A DNA stretch of 64,000 bases, from positions 4,464,001-4,528,000 of the forward strand of contig CAWAGA010000002.1 in assembly GCA_963781665.1 (NCBI GenBank), written 5' to 3'. Both the position numbers and the translations under genes were made by a program. This document shows, piece after piece, positions 1 through 8,179 of the stretch. Source of the DNA: JAJYIW01 sp963781665 (lineage in GTDB: Bacteria; Chloroflexota; Anaerolineae; Anaerolineales; Anaerolineaceae). Within the stretch, counting starts at the first letter, position 1. Each line of letters starts with the position of its first letter. Under the pieces are notes generated by a model, which was given only the letters and a program-made list of their open reading frames with translations, made no database searches and was not told where the DNA came from.

Positions 1-558
1 CCTGCCAGGGCTATTTATACAATTTATAGTCCTTTATGCCACCAACTCGCTTTCCGTTCCTGGTTTTTATTTGGAGAACAGACAGATTATCCATTGGCAA
101 TGGCAGGAGTACCTGGATTAACATTTGAACAGGTCACCGGTATGACAAAAAACGATGTTCTGGCTGCCAGGGCGTTTGATGGGAATTCTTTATTGGGCTA
201 CAAGGTTGCATTTTGCGAAAGAGACGTGACAATTTACGGCTCGATTTTACTTTTTGGATTGATTTTTGCGGCGACAGGAAAGAAGCTAAAATCTGTTCCC
301 TGGTATCTTTGGGTAATCATTGGAATCGTACCGATTGGTCTCGATGGATTTTCCCAACTGCCAGATCTTTTAAATACGACTTTGCCGTCGTGGATTCCAA
401 TCCGTGAGAGTACGCCTTTTCTTAGAGCTATAACCGGTTTCCTCTTTGGATTTATGACAGCCTGGTATGGGTTTCCCTTTATTGAAGAATCGATGCGAGA
501 GACAAGACGGATGCTGGCGCAGAAGATCGCCTTTGTTACGCAAATAGCTAAGGTCTGA
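1..558 (+). CDS. DUF2085 membrane protein, 5' end outside window
   Basis: The frame is open from base 1, so the gene starts upstream; the internal TTG at 94 is not the start. The upstream part reads YSPLCHQLAFRSWFLFG, the CHQ...RS/F-F-FG signature of DUF2085 membrane proteins, and is followed by YKVAFCERDV, the family's second cysteine motif. At least three hydrophobic helices follow, including one around YLWVIIGIVPIGLDG. Function of the family is unknown; the paired Cys motifs suggest a metal or redox site (inference). The stop is 5 bases before pgeF, so it is probably co-transcribed with it. Confidence 0.8.
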   Translation, partial: PARAIYTIYSPLCHQLAFRSWFLFGEQTDYPLAMAGVPGLTFEQVTGMTKNDVLAARAFDGNSLLGYKVAFCERDVTIYGSILLFGLIFAATGKKLKSVPWYLWVIIGIVPIGLDGFSQLPDLLNTTLPSWIPIRESTPFLRAITGFLFGFMTAWYGFPFIEESMRETRRMLAQKIAFVTQIAKV

Positions 559-563
559 TCCTG

Positions 564-1349
564 ATGAATTTTCACAACAGCAGCGGGGTATGTTATTATA
601 CTTTTCCCTCCCTGGAGGAAGCAGGGGTCACTGCGGCAGTTTTCACGCGGATAGGCGGCGTGAGTCCTGCGCCCTGGAATACCCTCAATGTGGGCGGAAC
701 GGTCGGCGACGATCAAGGCCGGGTAAATACAAACCGGGAATTGGTTTTTAAATCAATGAATCGGCCCAGTGAGTCGATTTTTGACGTTTGGCAGGTGCAC
801 AGTACCAATGTGATTCGTACTGACCGGCCTCGGCCTCTCAATCAGGCGCACCAAAAGGCAGATGGCATGTTGACTAACAATCCCGAGGTCACATTTTTCA
901 TGCGATTTGCTGATTGCGTCCCAATTTTGCTTTTCGACCGGGTGCATCAGGCGATTGGCCTCGTTCATTCAGGTTGGATGGGGACGGTCAATTGGATTGG
1001 CAAAGCAGCTGTCGAGGAAATGGGTAAACAATTTGAGACGAATCCTCGAGACATCCTGGCCTGCATCGGCCCCTCGATTTGCGTTGATCATTATCCCGTT
1101 GGAATTGACGTTGCCAATCGAGTCCGGCAATCCTTTAATAGTCAAGCCGGTCGACTCCTGAAGAAAACCGGGGAAAATGTTCATTTCGATCTCTGGGGGG
1201 CGAACCAAACTATTCTTCAAGAAGCAGGGGTGGAAAAGATTGAGCTGTCAGGAATTTGCACTGCCTGCCATCCTAACGAATGGTTTTCGCATCGTGGAGA
1301 AAAAGGTAAAACAGGAAGATTTGGGGTCTTGTTTGCTTTAGGTGTTTGA
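564..1349 (+). CDS. pgeF: Peptidoglycan editing factor / YfiH polyphenol-oxidase family protein
   Basis: 261 residues, the usual length for the YfiH/PgeF (Cu-oxidase_4) family. The metal-binding triad is visible: H79 in QVHS, C118 in FADC, H135 in VHSGW, plus the FTxxGGVS N-terminal motif and a C-terminal SHRGEKGKTGR. Known members are cytoplasmic enzymes with laccase or purine-nucleoside activity, and in E. coli the protein prevents mis-incorporation of serine in peptidoglycan precursors. It is followed by yggS, yggT and yggU, a widespread house-keeping neighbourhood. The product is confident, the exact substrate is not. Confidence 0.9.
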   Translation: MNFHNSSGVCYYTFPSLEEAGVTAAVFTRIGGVSPAPWNTLNVGGTVGDDQGRVNTNRELVFKSMNRPSESIFDVWQVHSTNVIRTDRPRPLNQAHQKADGMLTNNPEVTFFMRFADCVPILLFDRVHQAIGLVHSGWMGTVNWIGKAAVEEMGKQFETNPRDILACIGPSICVDHYPVGIDVANRVRQSFNSQAGRLLKKTGENVHFDLWGANQTILQEAGVEKIELSGICTACHPNEWFSHRGEKGKTGRFGVLFALGV

Positions 1350-1367
1350 TTCCTATCGGGAATAACC

Positions 1368-2096
1368 ATGGAAATTATGACAGATGAAAAAATCCAGGAA
1401 AATGTCCTCAGGGTGCTAACCAAAATTGATAGAGCTGCTCTTCTTGCAGGTCGCAACCCTGAAAATGTACGTTTATTGGTCGTTACAAAAAAACAACCGG
1501 CCAAAACGGTAATAGCAGCTATCGCTGGAGGCGTGCGGTTATTTGGTGAAAATTACACCGATGAAGCCATACCTAAAATCTTGTCTATTGCCAGCCGGGA
1601 ACGACTGGAGTGGCATATGATAGGCCACGTTCAATCCCGTAAGGCGAAAACTGTTGCCGAGTTCTTTCACACAGTCGAATCAGTCGACTCCATAAAGATT
1701 GCCGACCGGTTGAATAAAATGTGTATCGACCTTCGCCGAAAAATGGATGTTTTATTGGAGATAAATTTAAGCGCCGAAGAGAACAAATCGGGATGGCATT
1801 TTGAGAACGAATCCAATTGGGAAGCATTGCTCGCGGAGCTCGGTCAGGTTGCAGCTTTTCCCCATTTGAAGGTTAAGGGTTTGATGACTATGCCGCCTCT
1901 TTTCGATGATTCTGAAGAAGCTCGCCCATATTTCAAACAGCTTATCAAACTCCAGGGTTACCTCAAAGAAAAAATTCCACAGGCTGGTTGGGATGAGTTA
2001 TCTATGGGGACAAGTCAGGATTATGAAGTTGCCGTAACAGAAGGTGCGACGATCGTCAGAATTGGTAAGGCAATTTTAGGGCCACGCCCGGAGTGA
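1368..2096 (+). CDS. yggS: YggS-family pyridoxal-phosphate homeostasis protein
   Basis: 242 residues, the typical size of the YggS/PROSC family, which binds PLP without known catalysis and buffers the vitamin B6 and amino-acid pools. Family landmarks are the PLP lysine K41 in VVTKKQP, FGENYTDEA, WHMIGHVQSRKAK, LMTMPP and the phosphate-binding SMGTSQDYEVAV...GATIVRIG. An in-frame ATG three codons later (1377) is an alternative start. It sits 18 bases after pgeF and is probably in the same transcript. Confidence 0.93.
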   Translation: MEIMTDEKIQENVLRVLTKIDRAALLAGRNPENVRLLVVTKKQPAKTVIAAIAGGVRLFGENYTDEAIPKILSIASRERLEWHMIGHVQSRKAKTVAEFFHTVESVDSIKIADRLNKMCIDLRRKMDVLLEINLSAEENKSGWHFENESNWEALLAELGQVAAFPHLKVKGLMTMPPLFDDSEEARPYFKQLIKLQGYLKEKIPQAGWDELSMGTSQDYEVAVTEGATIVRIGKAILGPRPE

Positions 2097-2132
2097 ACCC
2101 TATTACTATGATTTTCCAGCCTGGAGAAGAGA

Positions 2133-2393
2133 ATGGCTTATCTCGCAAGTCTGATTCATATTATTTTTCAATTATTATCACTTTTAATTATCGCAAGTGC
2201 AGTTCTGTCTTTTTTTATGTCGCCTTTCCATCCCATCAGACAAACCGTTGACCGGTTTGTAAACCCGATGTTGCAGCCCATTCGAAAAATCGTGCCTATG
2301 GCAGGTATGATCGATCTTAGTCCCTTGATTTTGCTTATCATACTTCAGGTTTTGGACGGCTTCATCAGTAATTTATTTCTCAGCATCCATTAA
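2133..2393 (+). CDS. yggT: YggT family membrane protein
   Basis: 86 residues with two hydrophobic helices (about 5-28 and 62-82) separated by the family motif RFVNPMLQPIRKIVP. YggT proteins are small integral membrane proteins found next to yggS and often near division genes; their role is not settled. The start ATG has a GGAGAAGAGA stretch upstream. The position between yggS and yggU is the conserved one. Confidence 0.88.
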   Translation: MAYLASLIHIIFQLLSLLIIASAVLSFFMSPFHPIRQTVDRFVNPMLQPIRKIVPMAGMIDLSPLILLIILQVLDGFISNLFLSIH

Positions 2394-2397
2394 AGTA

Positions 2398-2709
2398 ATG
2401 GGCCAAAATCAACGCTTTCGCCATGGGAAATTGGGTTCTGCCATCACGGTCAGGATATCTCCCAAGTCGAGCCGCAACGAAATTTCCGAAATACTGGCGG
2501 ATGGGACAGTCAAGATCCGGCTGACCGCGCCCCCAGTTGAAGGCCAGGCAAATAAAGCGCTGATCAAATTTCTTGCAAATATCCTGAATGTTGCCCCGAC
2601 CAATATCGAAATTATCTCCGGACAAAAGACCAGAGATAAATTAGTTATGATCATCGGATTGAATGCAGAGGCTCTGCAGGAGCGATTACTGGCTCAAGTC
2701 CACCTATGA
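2398..2709 (+). CDS. yggU: DUF167 / YggU family protein
   Basis: 103 residues matching the DUF167 fold: VRISPKSSRNEI, the conserved VKIRLTAPPVEGQANKALI core, and ISGQKTRDKLV. Function is unknown; the family is widespread as the last gene after yggS and yggT. It starts 5 bases after yggT. Its last six bases overlap the end of the convergent NACHT gene. Confidence 0.9.
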   Translation: MGQNQRFRHGKLGSAITVRISPKSSRNEISEILADGTVKIRLTAPPVEGQANKALIKFLANILNVAPTNIEIISGQKTRDKLVMIIGLNAEALQERLLAQVHL

Positions 2710-5154
2710 ATATTGCTGAAGGACAATCCCATATTGAATTGGGGAGGGAAGGCTGATGCCGCGTACTAACATCAACCATAATATGTGGAATGCAGTCTCC
2801 CTGAGAACCCCCTTTTCTGCAAAAGCGATCCGGTAGATGGAAATGATTACACTCGGATCGGGATCCGGGATAATCGATAAATACCGGAGAGCAGCCTGGC
2901 GTTCTTCGAGCGTCCCTGTTTCCATGGCGTTCATGAGCATGGGGGTTACGGAAGTCGAAAGAGAAATGCCTTTTCCTTGCTTGCTGGCAAAATTGATCAA
3001 CCAGGTGACATTATGCGGATCTGGTAATTGCTTTGGAATAAAGAGGTTGTAATTCTGACGATTTTCTAGCGCTTGAACTGCAGCGTTGCGTACGACCCAT
3101 TCACCTTCTTCTATGCTCATCTTTTCAAGCATCTCGAGAGACCATTTTTCCGGGATCAATTCAAGTCCAAAGACACCAAAACGCCTGATCAACAGATTTT
3201 CGTCTGTGCACCATTCCTCAAGCGTGGACTTTCCAAGGGTAGGGTGCGATCCAATCGCGATCGCAATGATTCTGCCTAATGCTTCGTCGCCACGGAACAA
3301 TGCCTCTTTGAGCGGTCCAAGGATATTTGGTGTGCCAATAGTTACCAGTGCAATTCCTGCCGCGGATTGGACGAACGGATCCGGATCAGAAAGCAATCCG
3401 TTCAAATCATGGAAGGATTTCTGATCTTGCAGGGCTCCGACCCCTAATGCTGCCAGTAGGCGAGATGTTGGCCGGTTGAGGATCAAAAGTTGGCGCAGAA
3501 GCAATACGACAGAAGGGTCATTTGAATTGAGGAAAGCCGCCAGCGCACGTGAACGAATGCTGAGGGGGTAACTCTCCTGTTTCAAAATTTCCGTTAGGCG
3601 CCGCATGACCGTGTTTCGCCAGGGTGTTTTAACCGGTACATCTCGGAGCCAGCGAGCAATCATAAACAAGTTTTGAAAAAATAAGCTGAGTCCATCTTCA
3701 GATAGCATTGTCTCTATCGGGTCCGTCAAATCAGCACAGGTTGCCGAATAATGTAGAGCCAAATTTCGCCCAGCCCAGGCTGGCTGCTTGACGGTGATTG
3801 CAATGGTTTGAGGATCGTTAATTGCCTGACCAGCAAGATATCCCATGATGATGGGATGGAGAAATGCGATTCTTCCTGAGGTACTTCGAATGATTATGCC
3901 AGTTCCAACCAGGGTTGCAAGATCAACATCAAACTTCTCAAGAATTGTCGCGATTTGTTCATGCGGTAAGGAAAGGTTGTTCGCTTTGAGCATATCGATT
4001 GCGATTGCTTCAAGAGCAGGTAAAATTTTCGGGTCGGGAAGATTCCGGCGGAAGAAAGAATCCAATAAATCGGTCGCTTTGTTCCCAAATACATCTCCGC
4101 CATATGCGGCCCAGGTTTTCAACGTCAGCTCGAATGGTGAAAGAAAATCAGAGTCATCCATGAGCCAGGCGTTAAGCAAATATGCATCAATCGTCTCGAG
4201 GTTGTCACCCTCATTGATAGGCTCGATGAGTTCGGTCCACAAATTCCCCCATCTTTTTATGTAATGACTGCAATCATCCTTCGTCCAACCAGCTAAAGCC
4301 AGAGGGAAAATATTCAAAGATGTTAATCCATCCAGGTAATCCGGCGATGCTGCGATGATAAGGCGAATTTTTGGGTTTTCCGTCAGTAATACTTTCAGGA
4401 ATTTTGTAAGCTCTTTGACTTGAGTCGATGACAACTCGTCGATTCCATCAAGAATTAACAAGAAGCGCCCTTCATCTATTTCTCGTTTCAAGAAGGTGCT
4501 TATTTGAGAGGAAAAGATTCCAGGCAAATATGCCTTCATAGCCTGGATAATTACCGCAGCAGCCTCTTTGGATTTTCCGTTGATAATTTCAAGATCATTG
4601 ATATGAAGAAATGCAGGGAAGAGGCCAGATAAATTTCCATTTTTCTGGTTGTCATGTCCAATTTGGATGGCCAACCAGGAAAGGGCAACGGTTTTTCCAC
4701 TCCCAGGGTGACCGATGATAGCAATATTTGTTTTTCCCTGGAGGGCATCTATCATGCTTAACGAAGGAATGCATAAATGGCTGGCTAATTCAGGCCAATC
4801 CGGGATGTAAGATACGACGGGATGAATTAAGTCTTCATAATTGGTGGGTTCGTCTGGATTTGTGAAAGGGAGAGGCAGGATAATTCTTGGCGGTATGACA
4901 ATTTCATCCAGAGAAAAAAGCGGTGCCGCCAGATGATTTGCTTGTGCCTTTTTTAGAATCTCTTTCAACAGTCTTTGCTTTATATCCGCGATCGATTTTT
5001 TCCCCGATCGATCTAGTTGCTCCTTTAAATATGCTCGCGCCTGCGGCCAGTTTTTTTGCAACCTGTTCACCGCCCATACGGTGATTAACGCAACCACAAA
5101 ACCTGATAAAAAAGATAAGGGGTCAATTTGTAGGTTGGGAAACAGTTCGCGCAT
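2704..5154 (-). CDS. Membrane-anchored NACHT-type NTPase with HEAT-like repeats
   Basis: 816 residues. One N-terminal membrane helix lies at about 14-30 (FLSGFVVALITVWAV), then a charged linker, then a STAND/NACHT P-loop module: Walker A G148-T155 (GHPGSGKT), Walker B LLILDGIDEL near residue 235, and AASPDYL, which resembles a sensor. After a winged-helix-like segment the C-terminal 250-300 residues are amphipathic helix pairs of HEAT type (SIRSRALAAFL, QSAAGIALVTIG, VRNAAVQALEN). STAND NTPases use such repeats to sense ligands and are common in signalling and phage defence; the role here is inferred only from architecture. No effector domain is recognisable. It is 3 bases downstream of the zinc-ribbon gene and likely in its operon. 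Confidence 0.8.
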   Translation of the reverse strand: MRELFPNLQIDPLSFLSGFVVALITVWAVNRLQKNWPQARAYLKEQLDRSGKKSIADIKQRLLKEILKKAQANHLAAPLFSLDEIVIPPRIILPLPFTNPDEPTNYEDLIHPVVSYIPDWPELASHLCIPSLSMIDALQGKTNIAIIGHPGSGKTVALSWLAIQIGHDNQKNGNLSGLFPAFLHINDLEIINGKSKEAAAVIIQAMKAYLPGIFSSQISTFLKREIDEGRFLLILDGIDELSSTQVKELTKFLKVLLTENPKIRLIIAASPDYLDGLTSLNIFPLALAGWTKDDCSHYIKRWGNLWTELIEPINEGDNLETIDAYLLNAWLMDDSDFLSPFELTLKTWAAYGGDVFGNKATDLLDSFFRRNLPDPKILPALEAIAIDMLKANNLSLPHEQIATILEKFDVDLATLVGTGIIIRSTSGRIAFLHPIIMGYLAGQAINDPQTIAITVKQPAWAGRNLALHYSATCADLTDPIETMLSEDGLSLFFQNLFMIARWLRDVPVKTPWRNTVMRRLTEILKQESYPLSIRSRALAAFLNSNDPSVVLLLRQLLILNRPTSRLLAALGVGALQDQKSFHDLNGLLSDPDPFVQSAAGIALVTIGTPNILGPLKEALFRGDEALGRIIAIAIGSHPTLGKSTLEEWCTDENLLIRRFGVFGLELIPEKWSLEMLEKMSIEEGEWVVRNAAVQALENRQNYNLFIPKQLPDPHNVTWLINFASKQGKGISLSTSVTPMLMNAMETGTLEERQAALRYLSIIPDPDPSVIISIYRIAFAEKGVLRETAFHILWLMLVRGISLPSPIQYGIVLQQYS

Positions 5155-5157
5155 GGG

Positions 5158-5859
5158 CTAACCTGCGTAGATAATTCGCCCGCAGGTAGGGCAGTAGCTG
5201 ATTTGGCCTGGTGACCTGGCTATTTGCATTTCGGCTGGGGTTAAAGTGGTCCCACAGGCATCACAATAATCGTCATGGACGGTTGTTACAGCCAAACCTC
5301 GTTTTTGCAGGCGTAAGCGATCAAATAATTTATGCATATCCTCAGGAAGCGTATTTATGATCGCCAGCCGTTCGGTATCCAGGCGCTCATATTCTTTATT
5401 AAGTGTATACTGTTCGCCCACCAAGGTGGAGTGTGCATTCACCAATTTTGCCTGGACATCCCGTCTGTTTTCTTCAGCCTTCGCGCAAAGCTCTTCGGCA
5501 TTTTCCAGGGCGATCATCGTTTCCAACTGCTGATCTTCCAAAATAATCAGATACTTTTTCAAAGCCGTTATTTCTTGTTGAAGGTCTTGCAGTTCTTTAG
5601 GGCTGTGGATTCTTCCACTATAAAGGCTGGTGGTATCTTGTTCAATTTTGATATGTTGGGCTTGCACTGCATCTTCTGCTAGTTTTAACGTTTGCCTTGC
5701 ATGGTTAACCGCCTGTTCAGCATCCTTTAGTTGTTTTTGAGCCTGGCGTAATAACTGATCTTCAGCTAATTTTTTTTCAATTTCAACCAATCGGGTCGAA
5801 ATTTGATCTCGACGAGTATCAATTTTTTGTAAGCGAAACAAATCAAGCACCTGATTCAT
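5158..5859 (-). CDS. Coiled-coil protein with C-terminal C4 zinc ribbon (COG1579-like)
   Basis: About 233 residues. A long coiled coil fills roughly residues 10-185 and is followed by a C4 zinc ribbon, CDACGTTL...YCPTCGRI, at the C terminus. This is the architecture of the COG1579/CT398 family, predicted nucleic-acid or protein binding. I prefer the ATG at 5859 (MNQVLDLF) over the one at 5895: a TATAAT box lies between them, so a transcript from that promoter would start at about the 5859 ATG. The gene is followed after 3 bases by the NACHT gene. Confidence 0.8.
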   Translation of the reverse strand: MNQVLDLFRLQKIDTRRDQISTRLVEIEKKLAEDQLLRQAQKQLKDAEQAVNHARQTLKLAEDAVQAQHIKIEQDTTSLYSGRIHSPKELQDLQQEITALKKYLIILEDQQLETMIALENAEELCAKAEENRRDVQAKLVNAHSTLVGEQYTLNKEYERLDTERLAIINTLPEDMHKLFDRLRLQKRGLAVTTVHDDYCDACGTTLTPAEMQIARSPGQISYCPTCGRIIYAG

Positions 5860-5866
5860 GTCATTG

Positions 5867-5895
5867 ATTATAGAGGTGTATTGGAGTATGCGCAA
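5867..5895 (-). promoter_or_regulatory. Promoter of the zinc-ribbon/NACHT operon
   Basis: On the minus strand TTGCGC (5890-5895), a 17-base spacer and a perfect TATAAT (5867-5872). The expected start of transcription is near 5860, one base before the ATG at 5859, so the message may be leaderless. It is divergent from the promoter at 5914-5942. Confidence 0.6.
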
Positions 5896-5913
5896 GGAAA
5901 AAAGTTCGCAACG

Positions 5914-5942
5914 TTGCCCCCCCTAGAGAATAAGGTTATACT
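5914..5942 (+). promoter_or_regulatory. Promoter of the YfhO gene pair
   Basis: TTGCCC (5914-5919), 17-base spacer, TATACT (5937-5942), with the ATG of the first YfhO gene 18 bases downstream. It stands back to back with the minus-strand promoter at 5867-5895. Confidence 0.55.
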
Positions 5943-5959
5943 CAATTCAGGCTTCCAAT

Positions 5960-8179
5960 ATGGCTAGAAATAAAATCCTGGTCCTGGTATTATTGATCGT
6001 ACCATTGGCGATCTTTTTCCCATTTCTGGGAGATTTTGTTTTTCAACCAGGATCTTCTTTTTCCGATTTGGCTATCAGCCATTTTCCCAACGCATTATTG
6101 ATAAGACAATCGTTAGCATCAGGGAACGGCATACCGCTATGGTCTCCGGCGATCTTAAGCGGATATCCATTCGCTGCAGATCCACTTTCTGGTTTGTGGT
6201 ACCCGCCAGCATGGCTGGTGCTGGTTTTACCGCTCCCCTTCGGTTTCAATCTACTGCTGATGCTTCACCTCTTTTTCGCTGGGGCGGGAACCTATCTCCT
6301 GCTTCGAAACCGCGGTCTACGCATGTCAGCAGCCTTATTCGGTGGATTGAGCTTTGCTTTCTTACCTAAACTCGTGGCTCATTACGCAGCAGGTCATATT
6401 ACCCTGGTGTATGCTGTCTCGTGGACACCCTGGCTGCTCCTGGCTGCAGTGAATTGGGAGAAAAACAACAAAATCTGGCGGTTTTGGGCGGCGCCCGGAT
6501 TGATCTTGGGAATCATTGCTCTGGCAGACATTCGCTGGGCTGCTCTGGCGTCAATTTTATGGTTGGGGTTTGGATTTTTTGATCGCGAGAGTTTTGCTTC
6601 TCATGCGATTTTGGTCGGAGATACCAATCTCACTGATGAAATGCAGCATCAGTCGAAATGGTGGCTAGGGGTGAAGATAGCTGGAGAATTCGTCTTTCAG
6701 ATTTGCATTGCAGTGTTAATTGCAGCCCCGGTTCTGCTTCCGCTTTTGCAATATTCTCAGCTCTCGTCCCGGTCAGCCCTTTCCATCACGGAAAATTTTA
6801 ATCTTTCTTTACCACCGGCGAAATTGGTAAATTTATTCCTTCCGGATATCGGGGGCTACGCTGAATGGATACTCTACCCTGGGATCTTGACAATCGCCCT
6901 TGCTGCTACTGTAATATGTAATGCTGCACTTCGAAAACGATGCCAATTCTGGTTATTTTCTGGTCTTCTCGCACTGATTTACTCATTGGGATCGAGCATC
7001 CCGTTTTTATCTTACCTGGCGATAATCCCAGGCTTTAACCTCTTGCGCGTTCCGCCGCGGGCGTTGTTTATTCTTGGCCTTTCCTTCGCCATCACTGCTG
7101 CATACGCGGTGGATTACTTGCTGGAGGGCAAATCATCCAGTCCGACAACTTCGAGGATAGATCCAACCATCGTGTTGACTGGCCTTTCAGCATTCCTCAT
7201 CTTCTTAACGGCCGGTATCTATTTCCTTTCAGGATCCTTACCGTTTGGATTTGTTTGGGGGACTTCTGGAATGGTTTTAGCATCGGTCTTGATTGGACTC
7301 CGGCTGAAGAAAAAAATCTCCAGAAATATCTTTATCGGATGCATGCTGGTTTTCTGCATGGTTGATCCTGGAGTAGTCAATTTTCTTTCGATAAGCCCGC
7401 GTACACCTGAACAGGTCCTATCAGAAGGTGAGCAAGCCGCTAATTTTATCAGCCAGCAGCCAGGTATTTTCAGGGTTTACTCGCCATCCTACAGTATTCC
7501 CCAGCAGACCGCAGCCCGCTATAGTCTTCAATTGGCCGATGGCGTCGATCCACTTCAAATGAGTTCCTACGTTGCATTTATGAAGGAGGCGACCGGCATT
7601 CCTAATGATGAATACAGTGTCACCTTGCCGCCATTTCCAAACGGCGAGATTAATCTCGATAACCTCAGCTACGTTCCAAATGCACATCTCCTTGGTTTAT
7701 TGAACGTCAAATATGTTGTATCGTCATTTAATATTGATGCTACCGGTTTACGAATAATCGCTCAATTTGGGCGAACCAGGGTGTATGTGAATGATTTCTG
7801 CATGCCACGTGCCTGGCTTCAGCCTCCAGCTGCCCAGGCGGAGATTGGTGTTTCGGAAAATGTAAACCTGCTTAGGTTGAGCCCGAACGAGATCGACCTT
7901 GAAGCTACCGGACCTGGTTTGTTGGTCCTGTCTGAAATTTATTATCCAGGATGGCAGGTATATGTGGACGGCGTCCAGCAAGCCGTGAGGGAGGATTCGG
8001 GATTATTCAGGGCCGTTGATCTTACCGAAGGTGCTCATCAGGTGCAGTTCATTTTCCGGCCGTTTCTGGTCTACCTTGGTCTTTCATTAGCTTTTTTCAT
8101 GGGGTTCGTTTTGGTAGCAATATCATTCGTTTTTTCTGGTAACCCTTTTAGGAAATCGAGGTTGAATATTGAAGCCTAA
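5960..8179 (+). CDS. YfhO-family large integral membrane protein
   Basis: 739 residues. The N-terminal two thirds are about a dozen hydrophobic helices, beginning with ILVLVLLIVPLAIFF. The soluble C-terminal part contains LSEIYYPGWQVYVDG and the final helix VYLGLSLAFFMGFV, both hallmarks of YfhO-like (GT-C-fold-like) proteins. Known relatives are linked to glycosylation of cell-envelope polymers; the substrate is unknown here. The last 11 bases overlap the start of the next, paralogous gene, so the two are a translationally coupled tandem pair. Confidence 0.8.
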   Translation: MARNKILVLVLLIVPLAIFFPFLGDFVFQPGSSFSDLAISHFPNALLIRQSLASGNGIPLWSPAILSGYPFAADPLSGLWYPPAWLVLVLPLPFGFNLLLMLHLFFAGAGTYLLLRNRGLRMSAALFGGLSFAFLPKLVAHYAAGHITLVYAVSWTPWLLLAAVNWEKNNKIWRFWAAPGLILGIIALADIRWAALASILWLGFGFFDRESFASHAILVGDTNLTDEMQHQSKWWLGVKIAGEFVFQICIAVLIAAPVLLPLLQYSQLSSRSALSITENFNLSLPPAKLVNLFLPDIGGYAEWILYPGILTIALAATVICNAALRKRCQFWLFSGLLALIYSLGSSIPFLSYLAIIPGFNLLRVPPRALFILGLSFAITAAYAVDYLLEGKSSSPTTSRIDPTIVLTGLSAFLIFLTAGIYFLSGSLPFGFVWGTSGMVLASVLIGLRLKKKISRNIFIGCMLVFCMVDPGVVNFLSISPRTPEQVLSEGEQAANFISQQPGIFRVYSPSYSIPQQTAARYSLQLADGVDPLQMSSYVAFMKEATGIPNDEYSVTLPPFPNGEINLDNLSYVPNAHLLGLLNVKYVVSSFNIDATGLRIIAQFGRTRVYVNDFCMPRAWLQPPAAQAEIGVSENVNLLRLSPNEIDLEATGPGLLVLSEIYYPGWQVYVDGVQQAVREDSGLFRAVDLTEGAHQVQFIFRPFLVYLGLSLAFFMGFVLVAISFVFSGNPFRKSRLNIEA

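Noticed and set aside
5158..5895. Start of the zinc-ribbon gene at 5895
   Set aside because: The codons between 5895 and 5859 overlap a good promoter, and the ATG at 5859 matches the usual N terminus.
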